Notes: generated by a model not told the origin, from the sequence alone. Positions 26,155 through 34,570 are shown, numbered from the stretch's first letter. The stretch: DNA of 64,000 nucleotides from Thermoflexus hugenholtzii (GCF_018771565.1 NZ_CP076326.1:62001-126000), one strand, 5' to 3'. A program made the numbers and translations.

Positions 26155-27483
26155 GATCACGGTGGTCCCCACGCCGGGCTGGCTCTGGATCTCCAGACGC
26201 CCGTTCAGGAGGTGCGCGCGCTCTTCCATGTTGCGCAGGCCAAAGCCGGGCTGGGCCTCCGGCCCGAAGCCCCGACCATCGTCGGCGATGCGGATCTGCA
26301 GGCGCCCGTCCTTCAGCGCCGCGGCGATGCGAACGCGACGGGCGCGGGCGTGGCGAACCACGTTGCTCAAGGCCTCGGAGACGATGGCCAGGATGTGGCG
26401 GAGCTGGGTCGGAGGGAGCTGGGCGTCGGCCGGGATCTGCCAGTCGGTCTCCACGTCCATCAGGGCGGGGAGCCCGTATTCGCGGATCAACCGCTCCATC
26501 CCATCCACCAGGCTGGCCATGGCCGGACGGGCCTGCCACTCCTGCAGGATCTCCCGCAGGCTCTGCACCGCCTGGTCCAGCATGCGGATGACCGGGTCGA
26601 GGGTGGCAGCTTGGGCGGGCTCCATCTGGGTCTGGAGGTTGCGGAGCAGGAGCCCGGCGCCGTAGATCATCTGGAGGGTGCGGTCGTGCAGCTCCCGGCT
26701 CATCCGCTCCCGCTCGCTGGCCAGGATCTGAGCTTCCTCCAGGCTGCCCAGCCGGCTGCTCAGCTCGATCTCGAAGATCTCCAGAGCCCGCAGCATCCCT
26801 CCGACCAGCACGATGCCGGCCAGGCTGCGCAGCAGGAACACCGGGACCCCGAGGAAACGCTCCAGCGTCGCTTCGCTCAGCGGAGGGAAAATCTCCGCCG
26901 GTCCGATCAGCCCGGCCAGGACGCTGTAGGCGGCGATGGCGAGGCCGGCCATGCGCAGCATGCTGATGATATGGGGACGGGCCAGGGGAACGAGCAGGTG
27001 GAAGGTGTGGCGGCGCAGGGCGTAAGCGGTGAGCATCCCGCCGGGGAAGCCCAGGAGGAGCCGGGCGGCGGCCTCAATATCCATCCGCCAGGCGGGCAGG
27101 GGCTGGGGGAGGAGGCTGAGGAGCAGGGCCACGCTTCCCCAGGTCAGGAACAGGCCCCACCCGAGGGAGCGCAGCCATCGCCAGCGGGGGCCCAGTGGGG
27201 CCACGATGTCCGCCCCGAACTCAAACAGGCACAGGAAGGCCAGGGCCAGGGTCACCGTCCGGCCGAGGGCCAGCAGTTCCCCGGACGGAACGCGGTCCAG
27301 CAGCGGGAAGACCCCGCTCCACTCGTAGAGGGCGTGCAGAAGGCCGAACCCCGCCAGCCAGGGGAGGCTGCGGGCCAGACGGAGCCGGCTCTGGCCCCGG
27401 GACTGCAGGAGGAGGATCAGCCCCAGGGTGTAGTAGACCAGTCCGGCGAAGAAGCGCAGCGCCGTCCCGGAATCCGCGTTCAG
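26023..27483 (-). CDS. membrane sensor histidine kinase (HisKA_3 / NarL-type partner), probable CTG start
   Basis: Sensor kinase of about 486 residues with several N-terminal membrane helices, a dimerisation segment with phosphoacceptor His in SRELHDRTLQ (about residue 266), and an HATPase with EALSNVVRHA and ADDGRGFG. The protein-like frame continues upstream of the first GTG (27255) as ALRFFAGLVYYTLGLILLLQ and beyond. It opens after a TAG with no ATG, GTG or TTG. CTG at 27481-27483 has AAGGAGG 5 nt upstream and is my chosen start. Beyond the ATPase (LEIPWGG) a 40-residue polar tail overlaps the PAP2 gene antisense. A NarL-type regulator is not adjacent. Confidence 0.8.
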   Translation of the reverse strand: MNADSGTALRFFAGLVYYTLGLILLLQSRGQSRLRLARSLPWLAGFGLLHALYEWSGVFPLLDRVPSGELLALGRTVTLALAFLCLFEFGADIVAPLGPRWRWLRSLGWGLFLTWGSVALLLSLLPQPLPAWRMDIEAAARLLLGFPGGMLTAYALRRHTFHLLVPLARPHIISMLRMAGLAIAAYSVLAGLIGPAEIFPPLSEATLERFLGVPVFLLRSLAGIVLVGGMLRALEIFEIELSSRLGSLEEAQILASERERMSRELHDRTLQMIYGAGLLLRNLQTQMEPAQAATLDPVIRMLDQAVQSLREILQEWQARPAMASLVDGMERLIREYGLPALMDVETDWQIPADAQLPPTQLRHILAIVSEALSNVVRHARARRVRIAAALKDGRLQIRIADDGRGFGPEAQPGFGLRNMEERAHLLNGRLEIQSQPGVGTTVILEIPWGGIRRGDLYRPLWSGQPQPEEQEGRPGGHVEANQEVAE

Positions 27484-27551
27484 CGCGCCCTCCTTGGCTT
27501 CCCGCGTGCGATTCCTTATCCCCTATTTTGCCATCCCCCGCGGCGAAGCGA

Positions 27552-29735
27552 CTACCAGGGAAGACGGTTCCGGAAGATCCAGTCGTAATCCCACCGATAG
27601 CCCTCCGGAGGGATCCGGAAGGCGAAGAGGGGGAAGAGACCCCCACCCTCCCAGAAAACCTGATAGCGCCCCGGGGGGAGCGGCTCCCGCCATTCCCAGA
27701 TCTCCGCGGCCTCCTCGCCGGCAATCCGGGATCCCGGGAACCATCCCTCCGGGGGATCCAGGGGCCGCATCGTCCCGTCCGGACCCCGGATCCAGAGGCG
27801 ATGGGTGTCATCCGGGAGCGGGCGGTCCGTCTGCCAGAGGAGGTGCACCCGCAACCGTGGCGTCCCATCCAGGGTCGTCCGCCACGCACCCTGGGGCCGG
27901 ACGGTGATCCCGCCCGGCAGGGGGATGCCGGAGGCGAAGGCGCTCGCAAGGCGGGGGCGGATCTCCGCTTCTCCGATCTGCCAGGCCTCCGCGCCCTCCG
28001 CCGTGCGCAGGCGCCGCCAGCCGGAGCCCAGGCGCTCGTAAAGCCCCACCATCAGGCGATAGCGGCCGGCCGGCAGGAACGGCGGGGCCGCGAGGGCCAG
28101 GGTCTGGGTGACGAGCTGCCCGGGCTGCCATTCGGACGTGGGGGGATCCGGCTCTCGATCGACGCCGGCCCGGTAGCGCCCCTGCTCATCCCATAGGTGG
28201 AGGAAGACCACGTAACGCCCTTCAGGGATGCCCTCCGCTCGCCAGCGCAGCCCCACCCGGATGCTCCCGCCCGGGTCCGTGACCGGGTCCAGCCAGGCCA
28301 CCGCTTCCAGGACGATCCCCTGTTCGAAACGAACCCCGGTCGGCCGCCACGGCGCGGGTTCCTCCCAGGGGACGAAGCGAAAGACCTCCGCCATCGGATA
28401 CCAGGCATGGACGTCGAAGGGGCCCTCCCGGGCGAGGGCCTCAACGACCGGCCGGTAGAGGTCCTGGAAGAAGGTAACGCCCACCACCCAGGTGCGCGTC
28501 GGAAGCGAGGAGTCCGCCGGACGGATCGCCTCCAGCGGGAGCAGACGCGGACGGGTCTCCGGGTAGAACAGGGCCATCTCCGCCTGGTTCCAGTAGCCGT
28601 GGAAAGCGATCCGGTCCGTCGGATGGGCCATTTCGAAGAGGGTGGCGTAGAGCTCCCGCTGGGCCTCGGCGTAGATCGGCGCGTTGGCGTAAACCGCCCA
28701 TGTCCGTCCGATCCCGTAGAGCCCCAGGCTCAACAGCAACGGCCACAGCACGCGCCGCCGCGCCGACCCGCCGGCGGCCAGGGCCCAGGCGTAGAGGGGG
28801 AGGAGGGGGGCGAAATAGCGGGCCGCATAGAAAGGGAAACGCAGGGTGAGGAGGAGCCCCAGGCCCACGGGCAGCGCCATCGCGCCCCAGAGGCGTCGGG
28901 CCCGCCATGAGGCCAGGATCCCCAGGGCGACGGCGAGGGCCCCCAGCATCCCCAGCCGCCCGTCCGCCCCGATCCCGATCCCCAGGGCGCCCATCAGGTT
29001 GGCCAGGACCTCCAGGGGGGTGGGACGAACCGGGATGCGGGACAGGGTGCGGACGGTGTGGGCCATGGAGGGGCCGAGGGCCCAGAGGGACCACCCGGCG
29101 ATGGGGAGGAGGGCCAGGGCCATCCGGCCCAGCTCCCGGAGCCGGGGGCGCCATCCCGGGATCAGCAGGCGCTGGGCCGGGAGGAAAAGGAGGCCGTAAA
29201 AGTGGGTGAGGGTCAGGACCCAGGCGCTGAGCAGCCAGCTGCCATCGCGCCGGCGGAGGGCCTGCCGGAACCCCAGGGCGGCGGCGGCGATGGCCATCGG
29301 ATACATCCGGCCCAGGGTGGCCAGGGCGAAGAACAGCGGGTTGAAGGCCATCAGGAGCACCGCCCCCGCGGCGGCCCGACGCCCGGCGGCCTCCGCCACC
29401 AGGCGGTAGGTGAGGGCCAGCGCCAGCAATGCGAAGAACGGCGATACGAACTTGAGGGCGAACGGATGCGGGACCAGGCGGAGCCATCCCCAGAGCACGA
29501 GGTAATAGAGCGGCGGATGGCTGTCCCGGGCCACGGCGGCGAGGGTGCCCGGGAGATCGTAGATCCACACGACGGCTCCATGGGCTTCATCGTTGTGGAC
29601 AAAGGACGCAGGCAGCCCGAGCAGGTAGAAGGCGAAGGCGATCAGGAGGATCCCCAGCGGAGCCCCCAGGGCGCAACATCGCCCCCCTGGGGCCTGGCCT
29701 TGATGAATGATCCGAGGCGATGGGTGTTCACGCAT
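27552..29735 (-). CDS. GT39/ArnT-like membrane glycosyltransferase with large C-terminal domain
   Basis: 727-residue membrane protein. The N-terminal part (about 25-360) has roughly ten helices and the catalytic-loop acidic pair in HNDEAHG (about residues 47-53), plus DSHPPLYY. These are typical of polyprenyl-phosphate-sugar-dependent GT-C transferases. The C-terminal 330 residues look like beta-rich extracytoplasmic domains (repeated VGLRWRAEG.., RYVVFLHLWDE). The ATG at 29735 has only a weak ribosome site (GAGGGA about 17 nt upstream). It follows a TPR gene and probably shares its transcript. Target could be lipid or protein; unknown. Confidence 0.8.
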   Translation of the reverse strand: MREHPSPRIIHQGQAPGGRCCALGAPLGILLIAFAFYLLGLPASFVHNDEAHGAVVWIYDLPGTLAAVARDSHPPLYYLVLWGWLRLVPHPFALKFVSPFFALLALALTYRLVAEAAGRRAAAGAVLLMAFNPLFFALATLGRMYPMAIAAAALGFRQALRRRDGSWLLSAWVLTLTHFYGLLFLPAQRLLIPGWRPRLRELGRMALALLPIAGWSLWALGPSMAHTVRTLSRIPVRPTPLEVLANLMGALGIGIGADGRLGMLGALAVALGILASWRARRLWGAMALPVGLGLLLTLRFPFYAARYFAPLLPLYAWALAAGGSARRRVLWPLLLSLGLYGIGRTWAVYANAPIYAEAQRELYATLFEMAHPTDRIAFHGYWNQAEMALFYPETRPRLLPLEAIRPADSSLPTRTWVVGVTFFQDLYRPVVEALAREGPFDVHAWYPMAEVFRFVPWEEPAPWRPTGVRFEQGIVLEAVAWLDPVTDPGGSIRVGLRWRAEGIPEGRYVVFLHLWDEQGRYRAGVDREPDPPTSEWQPGQLVTQTLALAAPPFLPAGRYRLMVGLYERLGSGWRRLRTAEGAEAWQIGEAEIRPRLASAFASGIPLPGGITVRPQGAWRTTLDGTPRLRVHLLWQTDRPLPDDTHRLWIRGPDGTMRPLDPPEGWFPGSRIAGEEAAEIWEWREPLPPGRYQVFWEGGGLFPLFAFRIPPEGYRWDYDWIFRNRLPW

Positions 29736-29756
29736 AGGCGCTTCGGTGTCGTTCCC

Positions 29757-30938
29757 TCAAGGCGTGGGGGACTGGCCCTCGCACAACCGGAGGCCGCGCC
29801 GAGCGTTTTCCTCTTGAGGGGAGATGGCGAGGGCCTGCTCCAGCCAGGGGCGCGCAGCGGCGCAGTCCCCCAGATAGTAGTGGGAGAGACCCAGCAGGTA
29901 GGCCATCTCCACCAGGCGGGCGCAGCGCGGCTCCGTCGGCAGCGTCTCCGGGGCGCAGGTTTTCCCCTCTGCCCGGAGGACGGCCTGCAGCCGGGCGATC
30001 CCCCGCGGCAGATGGTTCGCGTCCACCACTTCCTCATACTTCCGCCGGGCGTAGAGGGTGACCCCCAGGTGATACAGAATCCGCCAGTCGTCCGGGTCTT
30101 GTTCCCGGGCCTTCCTCAAGGTTTGCTCCGCCTCCTCCAGCCGGCCCAGGTTGTAATACAGCCAGCCCAGCTCGTCCAGAACCCGTGGGTCCTCCGGCCG
30201 CAGGGCAGCGGCCCGCTGGAAGGCGTCCAGGGCGGCGGCGGTCTGCCCGAGGACCAGGGCGTTGCGCCCCAGGGCGAGCCAGGTCACCACCATCAGCGGA
30301 TCCCGGCGCAGGGCCTCCTGGTAGGCCGCCATCGCCTCCGCATAGCGCCCCAGGGTCTCGTAGACGTAGCCCAGGGCCCGGTGGGCGTCCGGCGAATCCG
30401 GGGCCAGGCTCAGGGCTTTCCGGGCGGCGGCCAGGGCGGCCTGCGGGCGATGGGCGTCGGCGTAGGCTTCTGCCAGATAAGCGTGGAGGGCGGCCTCCTC
30501 GGGAAGGCGGGCCACCGCCTGTTCCCCAGCCTGGATCGCCTCGGGGATCCTCCCCTGCCAGTCCAGGATCAACGCGGCCATCCCCAGAAGGCGCGGATCC
30601 TCCGGAGCCAGCCGGCGGCCTCGCTCCAGCCAGGCGGCGGCTTCCTCCAGGCGGTTGGTGAAGGCCAGGAGGCGGATCAGCGGGAGGTAACGCGCCGGGT
30701 TCTCCGGCTCCAAGGCCAGGGCGAGGCGGTAGCCTTCCTCCGCGCTCCGGAGGTCTCCCGCCTGATAGGCGGCCTCCGCCCGGCGGGCGTAGTGCGCGGC
30801 GGAGAGGGTCGGGGTGGGCGTCACGGCCATGGCGGGCATGCGTCCCCCGGCCCGCAGCCGCCAGTCCAGCGCGAACAGGGCGGACAGGGCCAGCAGATCG
30901 AGGAGCAGCCAGAGCAGCCAGCGCCGGCGTCGGGTCAT
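29757..30938 (-). CDS. membrane-anchored TPR-repeat protein
   Basis: 393-residue protein. Residues 1-35 form a signal anchor (RRRRWLLWLLLDLLALSALFALDW). About eight tetratricopeptide repeats follow (for example AYQAGDLRSAEEGYRLALALEPENP and ALGYVYETLGRYAEAMAAYQEALRRDP, here as landmarks). Such proteins act as scaffolds for envelope complexes. Its start overlaps the methylglyoxal synthase stop (ATGA), and it precedes the glycosyltransferase by 21 nt, so the three are probably one operon. Confidence 0.82.
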   Translation of the reverse strand: MTRRRRWLLWLLLDLLALSALFALDWRLRAGGRMPAMAVTPTPTLSAAHYARRAEAAYQAGDLRSAEEGYRLALALEPENPARYLPLIRLLAFTNRLEEAAAWLERGRRLAPEDPRLLGMAALILDWQGRIPEAIQAGEQAVARLPEEAALHAYLAEAYADAHRPQAALAAARKALSLAPDSPDAHRALGYVYETLGRYAEAMAAYQEALRRDPLMVVTWLALGRNALVLGQTAAALDAFQRAAALRPEDPRVLDELGWLYYNLGRLEEAEQTLRKAREQDPDDWRILYHLGVTLYARRKYEEVVDANHLPRGIARLQAVLRAEGKTCAPETLPTEPRCARLVEMAYLLGLSHYYLGDCAAARPWLEQALAISPQEENARRGLRLCEGQSPTP

Positions 30939-31309
30939 TCCTCCTCCAGGCCGCGCAGCACCATCGAGGCGGTGGCCAGGTTGGTGGCCAGGGGGATGTT
31001 GTGGACGTTGCACAGGCGCATCACCGTGCGGATATCCGGCTCGTGGGGGTGGGCGTAGAGGGGGTCGACCAGGAAGATCACCGCGTCGATCCGGCCTTCC
31101 ACCACCATCGCGGCGATCTGGGCATCCCCGCCCTGGGGGCCGGAGCGGACGCAGGCCACCTCCAGCCCCAGGGCTTCCTGGAGGGTGCGCCCGGTGGTGG
31201 CGGTGGCCACCAGCTGATGCCGGGCCAGGCGCTCCCGCTCCTGCCGGGCCCATTCGACCAGCTCCCCTTTCTTGCCGTCGTGGGCGATGATCGCGATCCG
31301 CTTGGGCAT
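30935..31309 (-). CDS. mgsA: methylglyoxal synthase
   Basis: Converts dihydroxyacetone phosphate to methylglyoxal and phosphate. The 124-residue protein has IAHDGKK at the N terminus, ATTGRT phosphate loop, SGPQGGDAQIA with the catalytic Asp, and CNVHNIPLATNLATA. The ATG at 31309 follows GGGAGG. The size is near the minimal family length. A longer upstream extension is open but not protein-like. First gene of a probable mgsA-TPR-glycosyltransferase operon. Confidence 0.93.
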   Translation of the reverse strand: MPKRIAIIAHDGKKGELVEWARQERERLARHQLVATATTGRTLQEALGLEVACVRSGPQGGDAQIAAMVVEGRIDAVIFLVDPLYAHPHEPDIRTVMRLCNVHNIPLATNLATASMVLRGLEEE

Positions 31310-31754
31310 GACTGCGATGCCTCCCGATTCGTTCTGAAGCCGCGCGGGAAGGTTCCCCTCAATGTTAACCCAGGTCCTCCGCCCGGCGGGAGCTCCACGC
31401 ATGAGAGGGCCCACTGCGGATCCTCCAGACCACACCGAGGAGAGATCGCTCCCCCGCTCGCCTGGTGGAAATCCCGGGGTGATGTGTGACCGGACCCTCT
31501 ATCCCTTCACCAGGAGCGGAGGCCGATGGGATCAAGGCCATCCGAACCCATGAGGGGGATCCTCGTTGGAAGGGATTGGAGGCCCTTGAGGGCTCGATAT
31601 CCGGTCTGCCGGTTTTGATTCGTCCCCCATAGGTTGCAGGGCACCGACGAGCGGTTGCCCACCTCCTCTTTTATCTGAAGGTGGAAACCGGCTCGTCCTG
31701 TCTGGAGAACCGGGAAATCCAGGCCGCTGCGGGCGTTGCCTTGCCTGCGCCATG
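31310..31754. other. gene-free stretch upstream of mgsA
   Basis: 445 bp between mgsA (leftward) and the promoter at 31755 (rightward). I see no convincing gene, repeat or terminator. A weak -10-like TTAACAT on the minus strand near 31360 could serve mgsA. Open frames here lack ribosome sites and known motifs. Confidence 0.5.
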
Positions 31755-31783
31755 TTGTTCGCCTGCGCACATTTTGCTATAAT
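31755..31783 (+). promoter_or_regulatory. strong promoter of the polyamine fusion gene
   Basis: TTGTTC (31755-31760), a 17-bp spacer and TATAAT (31778-31783), with TG at 31775-31776 forming an extended -10. Start of transcription would be near 31790, leaving a 234-nt leader before the ATG at 32024. Confidence 0.78.
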
Positions 31784-31789
31784 CAAAAC

Positions 31790-32023
31790 CTGCGGACCGG
31801 TGGGGAAAGCCGGCCGGGTTGGTGTGCAACTACGCGGCGTTGAGGCAAGCGACAACTCAATAGGCAGCCGTTCCGGCTTTTGGCATGCGTCGGGACTTCC
31901 GATGATGCCGGGTGCGGAACCCGTGCTGCCTATTTGCTTTGTAAGGGGACGGTGCGTGCGGAGCCGTCTCCGCTTCCGGGCGCCGGAAGGCGCCGCCAAC
32001 ATTCCGGGGAAAGGAGGTGAACA
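31790..32023 (+). promoter_or_regulatory. long structured 5' leader of bpsA-speD (candidate riboswitch or other RNA regulator)
   Basis: The leader contains a compound hairpin at 31859-31934. The outer stem is AATAGGCAGC/GCTGCCTATT (10 bp perfect). Inside it are GTTCCG/CGGAAC (31870-31875 with 31915-31920), GGCAT/ATGCC (31882-31886 with 31905-31909), and a terminal six-pair stem around a GACTT loop. Two further hairpins follow: GCGGAG/CTCCGC (31958-31973) and CTTCCGG/CCGGAAG (31973-31989). An optimal AAAGGAGGTG site lies 4 nt before the ATG. I do not recognise a known SAM, guanidine or polyamine-related riboswitch consensus. A separate small RNA is an alternative reading. Confidence 0.6.
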
Positions 32024-33547
32024 ATGGCGGGGGAGATCCTGACCCTGGGGCGCTCGGAGCTGGCCCGCCTCCTGCGCGCCATCGTGCGGGAGGGGGACCC
32101 CTGGCAGGCCGCCGGCACCGCTGGGCTTCCCTTTCCACGGGTGGTGGAGGGCGTCCAGCAGCTGCTCCGCCACGGGCTCCTGGCCTTCGACGGGCAGCGC
32201 CTGCTCCTGACGGACCGCGGCCAGGCCCTGGCCCGGGAGCTGGGCGTTCAGGTGGTGCCCGAGATCCGCTGCGCCGCCTGCGGGGGGACCGGGGTGGACC
32301 TGGGTTTCTTCACGGAGGTGACGCGGCGCTACGCGGAGCTGGCCCAGGGCCGTCCGGAGCCTCTGGCGGCCTACGACCAGGGCTATCAGACCATCGACTC
32401 GGTGATGCGGCGGGTCGCCCTCATGGTCGCCCAGGGGGATGTGGAGGGCAAAGACATCATCGTGCTGGGCGATGACGACCTGGCCAGCCTGGCCCTGGCC
32501 CTGACCGGGTTACCCCGCTCGGTCGTGGTGATTGAGATCGACCGCCGCCTTTGCGACTTCATCGAACAGGCCGCCCGCCGGGCCGGCCTGAACATCACCG
32601 TCTACTGCCGCAGCCTCACCGAGCGCCTCCCCACCGAGCTGCTCGGCCGCTTCGACACCTTCCTCACCGACCCGACCGAGACCGAGCACGGCCTGCTGCT
32701 CTTCCTGGAGAAGGGCTTCATGTGCCTGCGGAAAGGGGAGGGGCATGCGGGCTACTTCGGCATCACCCGCATCGAGTCCAACATCAGCAAGTGGCACGTG
32801 TGGCAGCGGGAGCTCCTCAGCCGGCACGCCATCACCTTCACCCACATCCTGCCGGACTTCAGTCTCTACGCCAACTGGGAGGACCCGGACGAGCAGCCCA
32901 TCCCGGATCTGCCGCCCTTCGCCCGCCCGGCGCGGACGCCATGGTATCGCTCGACCTTCTTCCGGGTGGAGACGCTGCCGGAGTTCCAGCCGCCGGAGGA
33001 CTACGTCATCGAGGGAGGGCGGGAGCTTTACGAGGACGAGGACGCCATCGATCAGGTGTGGCGCAGCCCGGATGTGGATATGGCCATCACCGCCTCGGTG
33101 ATGACCCCCGCGCCCACCCCGTTCCCCACCCAGCTCACCCTGGGCCGGCACATCATCGCCGAGTTCTGGAAATGCCGGAACCGGGAGCCCCTGCGCGGGC
33201 TGAAGCAGGTCCTGGAGCATGCGGTGCGTCGGGCCGGCGCCACCCTGCTGAACATGAAAATCCACCGCTTCGTCCCGGATGGGTTCTCCGCCCTGGTGCT
33301 CCTGGCGGAGTCCCACATCTCCCTTCACGCCTGGCCGGAATACGCCTACGTAGCCGTGGATGTGTTCACCTGCGGGGAGGCGGATCCGGAGGTGATCGTT
33401 GAGGTGCTCAAGGACTATCTGCAGCCCGAGGAGTCGGCCCAAATCACCCTGGAGCGCGGCCTGGGCCCCCTGATGGTCCTCCCCGCTCTGCGAGCGGAGA
33501 CGGAGACGCCTTCGCTCCGCTCCTCCGCCCTCCCGATGGGCGTCTGA
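32024..33547 (+). CDS. bpsA-speD: fusion of branched-chain polyamine synthase (BpsA) and S-adenosylmethionine decarboxylase (SpeD)
   Basis: 507-residue bifunctional protein. Residues 1-75 form a winged-helix-like start. Residues about 80-360 match BpsA (DUF43), the aminopropyltransferase that makes N4-bis(aminopropyl)spermidine: Cys83/Cys86, GDDDLASLAL (149-158), EIDRRLCDFIE, FDTFLTDPTET and GYFGITR. Residues about 370-480 match a class 1b SpeD proenzyme: LGRHIIAEFW, AESHISLHAWPEY with Ser430 as the pyruvoyl precursor after Glu429, and VFTCG with Cys450. SpeD makes decarboxylated SAM, which BpsA consumes, so the fusion joins producer and consumer. It is transcribed alone after a structured leader and ends at a 14-bp hairpin. 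SpeD homologues can also act on arginine or ornithine; sequence alone does not exclude this. Confidence 0.88.
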   Translation: MAGEILTLGRSELARLLRAIVREGDPWQAAGTAGLPFPRVVEGVQQLLRHGLLAFDGQRLLLTDRGQALARELGVQVVPEIRCAACGGTGVDLGFFTEVTRRYAELAQGRPEPLAAYDQGYQTIDSVMRRVALMVAQGDVEGKDIIVLGDDDLASLALALTGLPRSVVVIEIDRRLCDFIEQAARRAGLNITVYCRSLTERLPTELLGRFDTFLTDPTETEHGLLLFLEKGFMCLRKGEGHAGYFGITRIESNISKWHVWQRELLSRHAITFTHILPDFSLYANWEDPDEQPIPDLPPFARPARTPWYRSTFFRVETLPEFQPPEDYVIEGGRELYEDEDAIDQVWRSPDVDMAITASVMTPAPTPFPTQLTLGRHIIAEFWKCRNREPLRGLKQVLEHAVRRAGATLLNMKIHRFVPDGFSALVLLAESHISLHAWPEYAYVAVDVFTCGEADPEVIVEVLKDYLQPEESAQITLERGLGPLMVLPALRAETETPSLRSSALPMGV

Positions 33548-33561
33548 AGGCGTCGGACACC

Positions 33562-33593
33562 CCGGTGGGGGGAGAAGTCTCTCCCCCCACCGG
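33562..33593 (+). terminator. perfect 14-bp hairpin after bpsA-speD
   Basis: CCGGTGGGGGGAGA (33562-33575) pairs with TCTCCCCCCACCGG (33580-33593) around a 4-nt loop, 15 nt after the stop. It has no U tract, so it is a hairpin of terminator position but not of classic intrinsic form. It may also serve the converging gene at 33635. Confidence 0.55.
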
Positions 33594-33634
33594 CGATGCT
33601 GTCTCCCGATCCCCCATGGGCCTCGGCGGAGCTT

Positions 33635-34570
33635 CTACTCGGGGACCCTGGGGCTTGGCCGCTGGGGCTCGGAAGAGGGAAGGCGTTCCAGGGCCTGGCT
33701 GAGCAGGGCGATTTGATCCTCCACCCCCAGGGGGCGGGCCGGGAGCAGGACGCTCAGGGTGATCCCCTGGTCCCCCTCGCTCCGGAGGAAGAGATCGCCG
33801 CCTAAGGCCTGAGCGGCCCTTCGGGTGATCGCCAGGCCCAGCACCGCAGGATCCACCCGGGGGCGAGCGGGTTGTGGCCCGGAGATCCCGGCGGCCCCTT
33901 CGTTCAGCCAGGCCAGCGTCTCCGCCGGGAGGCGGAGAGTGGGATCGACCAGCTCCACCAGCAGGACGGATTCCCGGATCCGGGCGCGGATCTCCAGGGG
34001 GCCTCCCTCTCGACGAGCGGCGAAAAGGAAATCCAGTAAGGTGCGCAGGATGTAAGCCCCATAAGGTCCATCGACGCGGGTGTTCTCCGCCTCCTCGCTC
34101 AGATCCAGACGGATCTCCGTTGAACGCTCGGCGAGGGTCGGCTGCTCCGCCCGGAGCAGATCATGGATCAACTGGCCCAGCGGGAGAGGCTCCACAAAAG
34201 CCGTCGGCTGGCGGTGTAACTCCGCAAAGGCGGTGAGAGGAGCGATGTATTCCAGCAGCCGATAAGCTCCTCGCAAGGCCCCCTCTAACATCGCCGCGAT
34301 GTCCGGCATCTCCGAAGATGGAAGCTGGCCGAGGGCCGCTTCCAGGAAGCCGATCACCAGCCCCAGGGGCTGACGGAGCTCCGCGCCCGCGCGGGCCACG
34401 AAGGTCGTCTTCAGCTCGTCCAGATCCTTCAACCGCCGGTAGGCCCGTTCCAGCTCTTCCCGCCGGGCTCTCTCCTGCTCATACAACCCCCGGAGCTCTC
34501 GAAAGGCGGAGAGGACCTGCTGCTCCAGCCGGGAAAGCCATTCATCCGGTGTGAGATACGGGTGCCCCAT
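33635..34570 (-). CDS. degenerate histidine-kinase-like protein (pseudokinase)
   Basis: 311-residue soluble protein: coiled-coil (about 12-55), then a HisKA-like dimerisation helix and an ATPase-like domain. The phosphoacceptor motif, normally S-H-E-L-R-T-P, reads GAELRQP, so the histidine is Ala63. The N-box asparagines are absent (ILRTLLDFLFAARREG) and the D/G1 box reads VDPTLRLPAE without the GxG. The G2-like end LGLAITRRAAQALGGDLFLRSEGDQG is kept. It is therefore unlikely to autophosphorylate and may act as a scaffold or ligand-binding regulator. The ATG at 34570 follows GAGGAG. It has its own promoter at 34671-34698. Confidence 0.78.
   Translation of the reverse strand: MGHPYLTPDEWLSRLEQQVLSAFRELRGLYEQERARREELERAYRRLKDLDELKTTFVARAGAELRQPLGLVIGFLEAALGQLPSSEMPDIAAMLEGALRGAYRLLEYIAPLTAFAELHRQPTAFVEPLPLGQLIHDLLRAEQPTLAERSTEIRLDLSEEAENTRVDGPYGAYILRTLLDFLFAARREGGPLEIRARIRESVLLVELVDPTLRLPAETLAWLNEGAAGISGPQPARPRVDPAVLGLAITRRAAQALGGDLFLRSEGDQGITLSVLLPARPLGVEDQIALLSQALERLPSSEPQRPSPRVPE

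Noticed and set aside
31902-32042. Small upstream open frame in the bpsA-speD leader overlapping its start
   Set aside because: Its ATG pair lies inside a hairpin without a ribosome site, and the peptide is Arg-rich and featureless. A regulatory uORF remains possible but is not supported.
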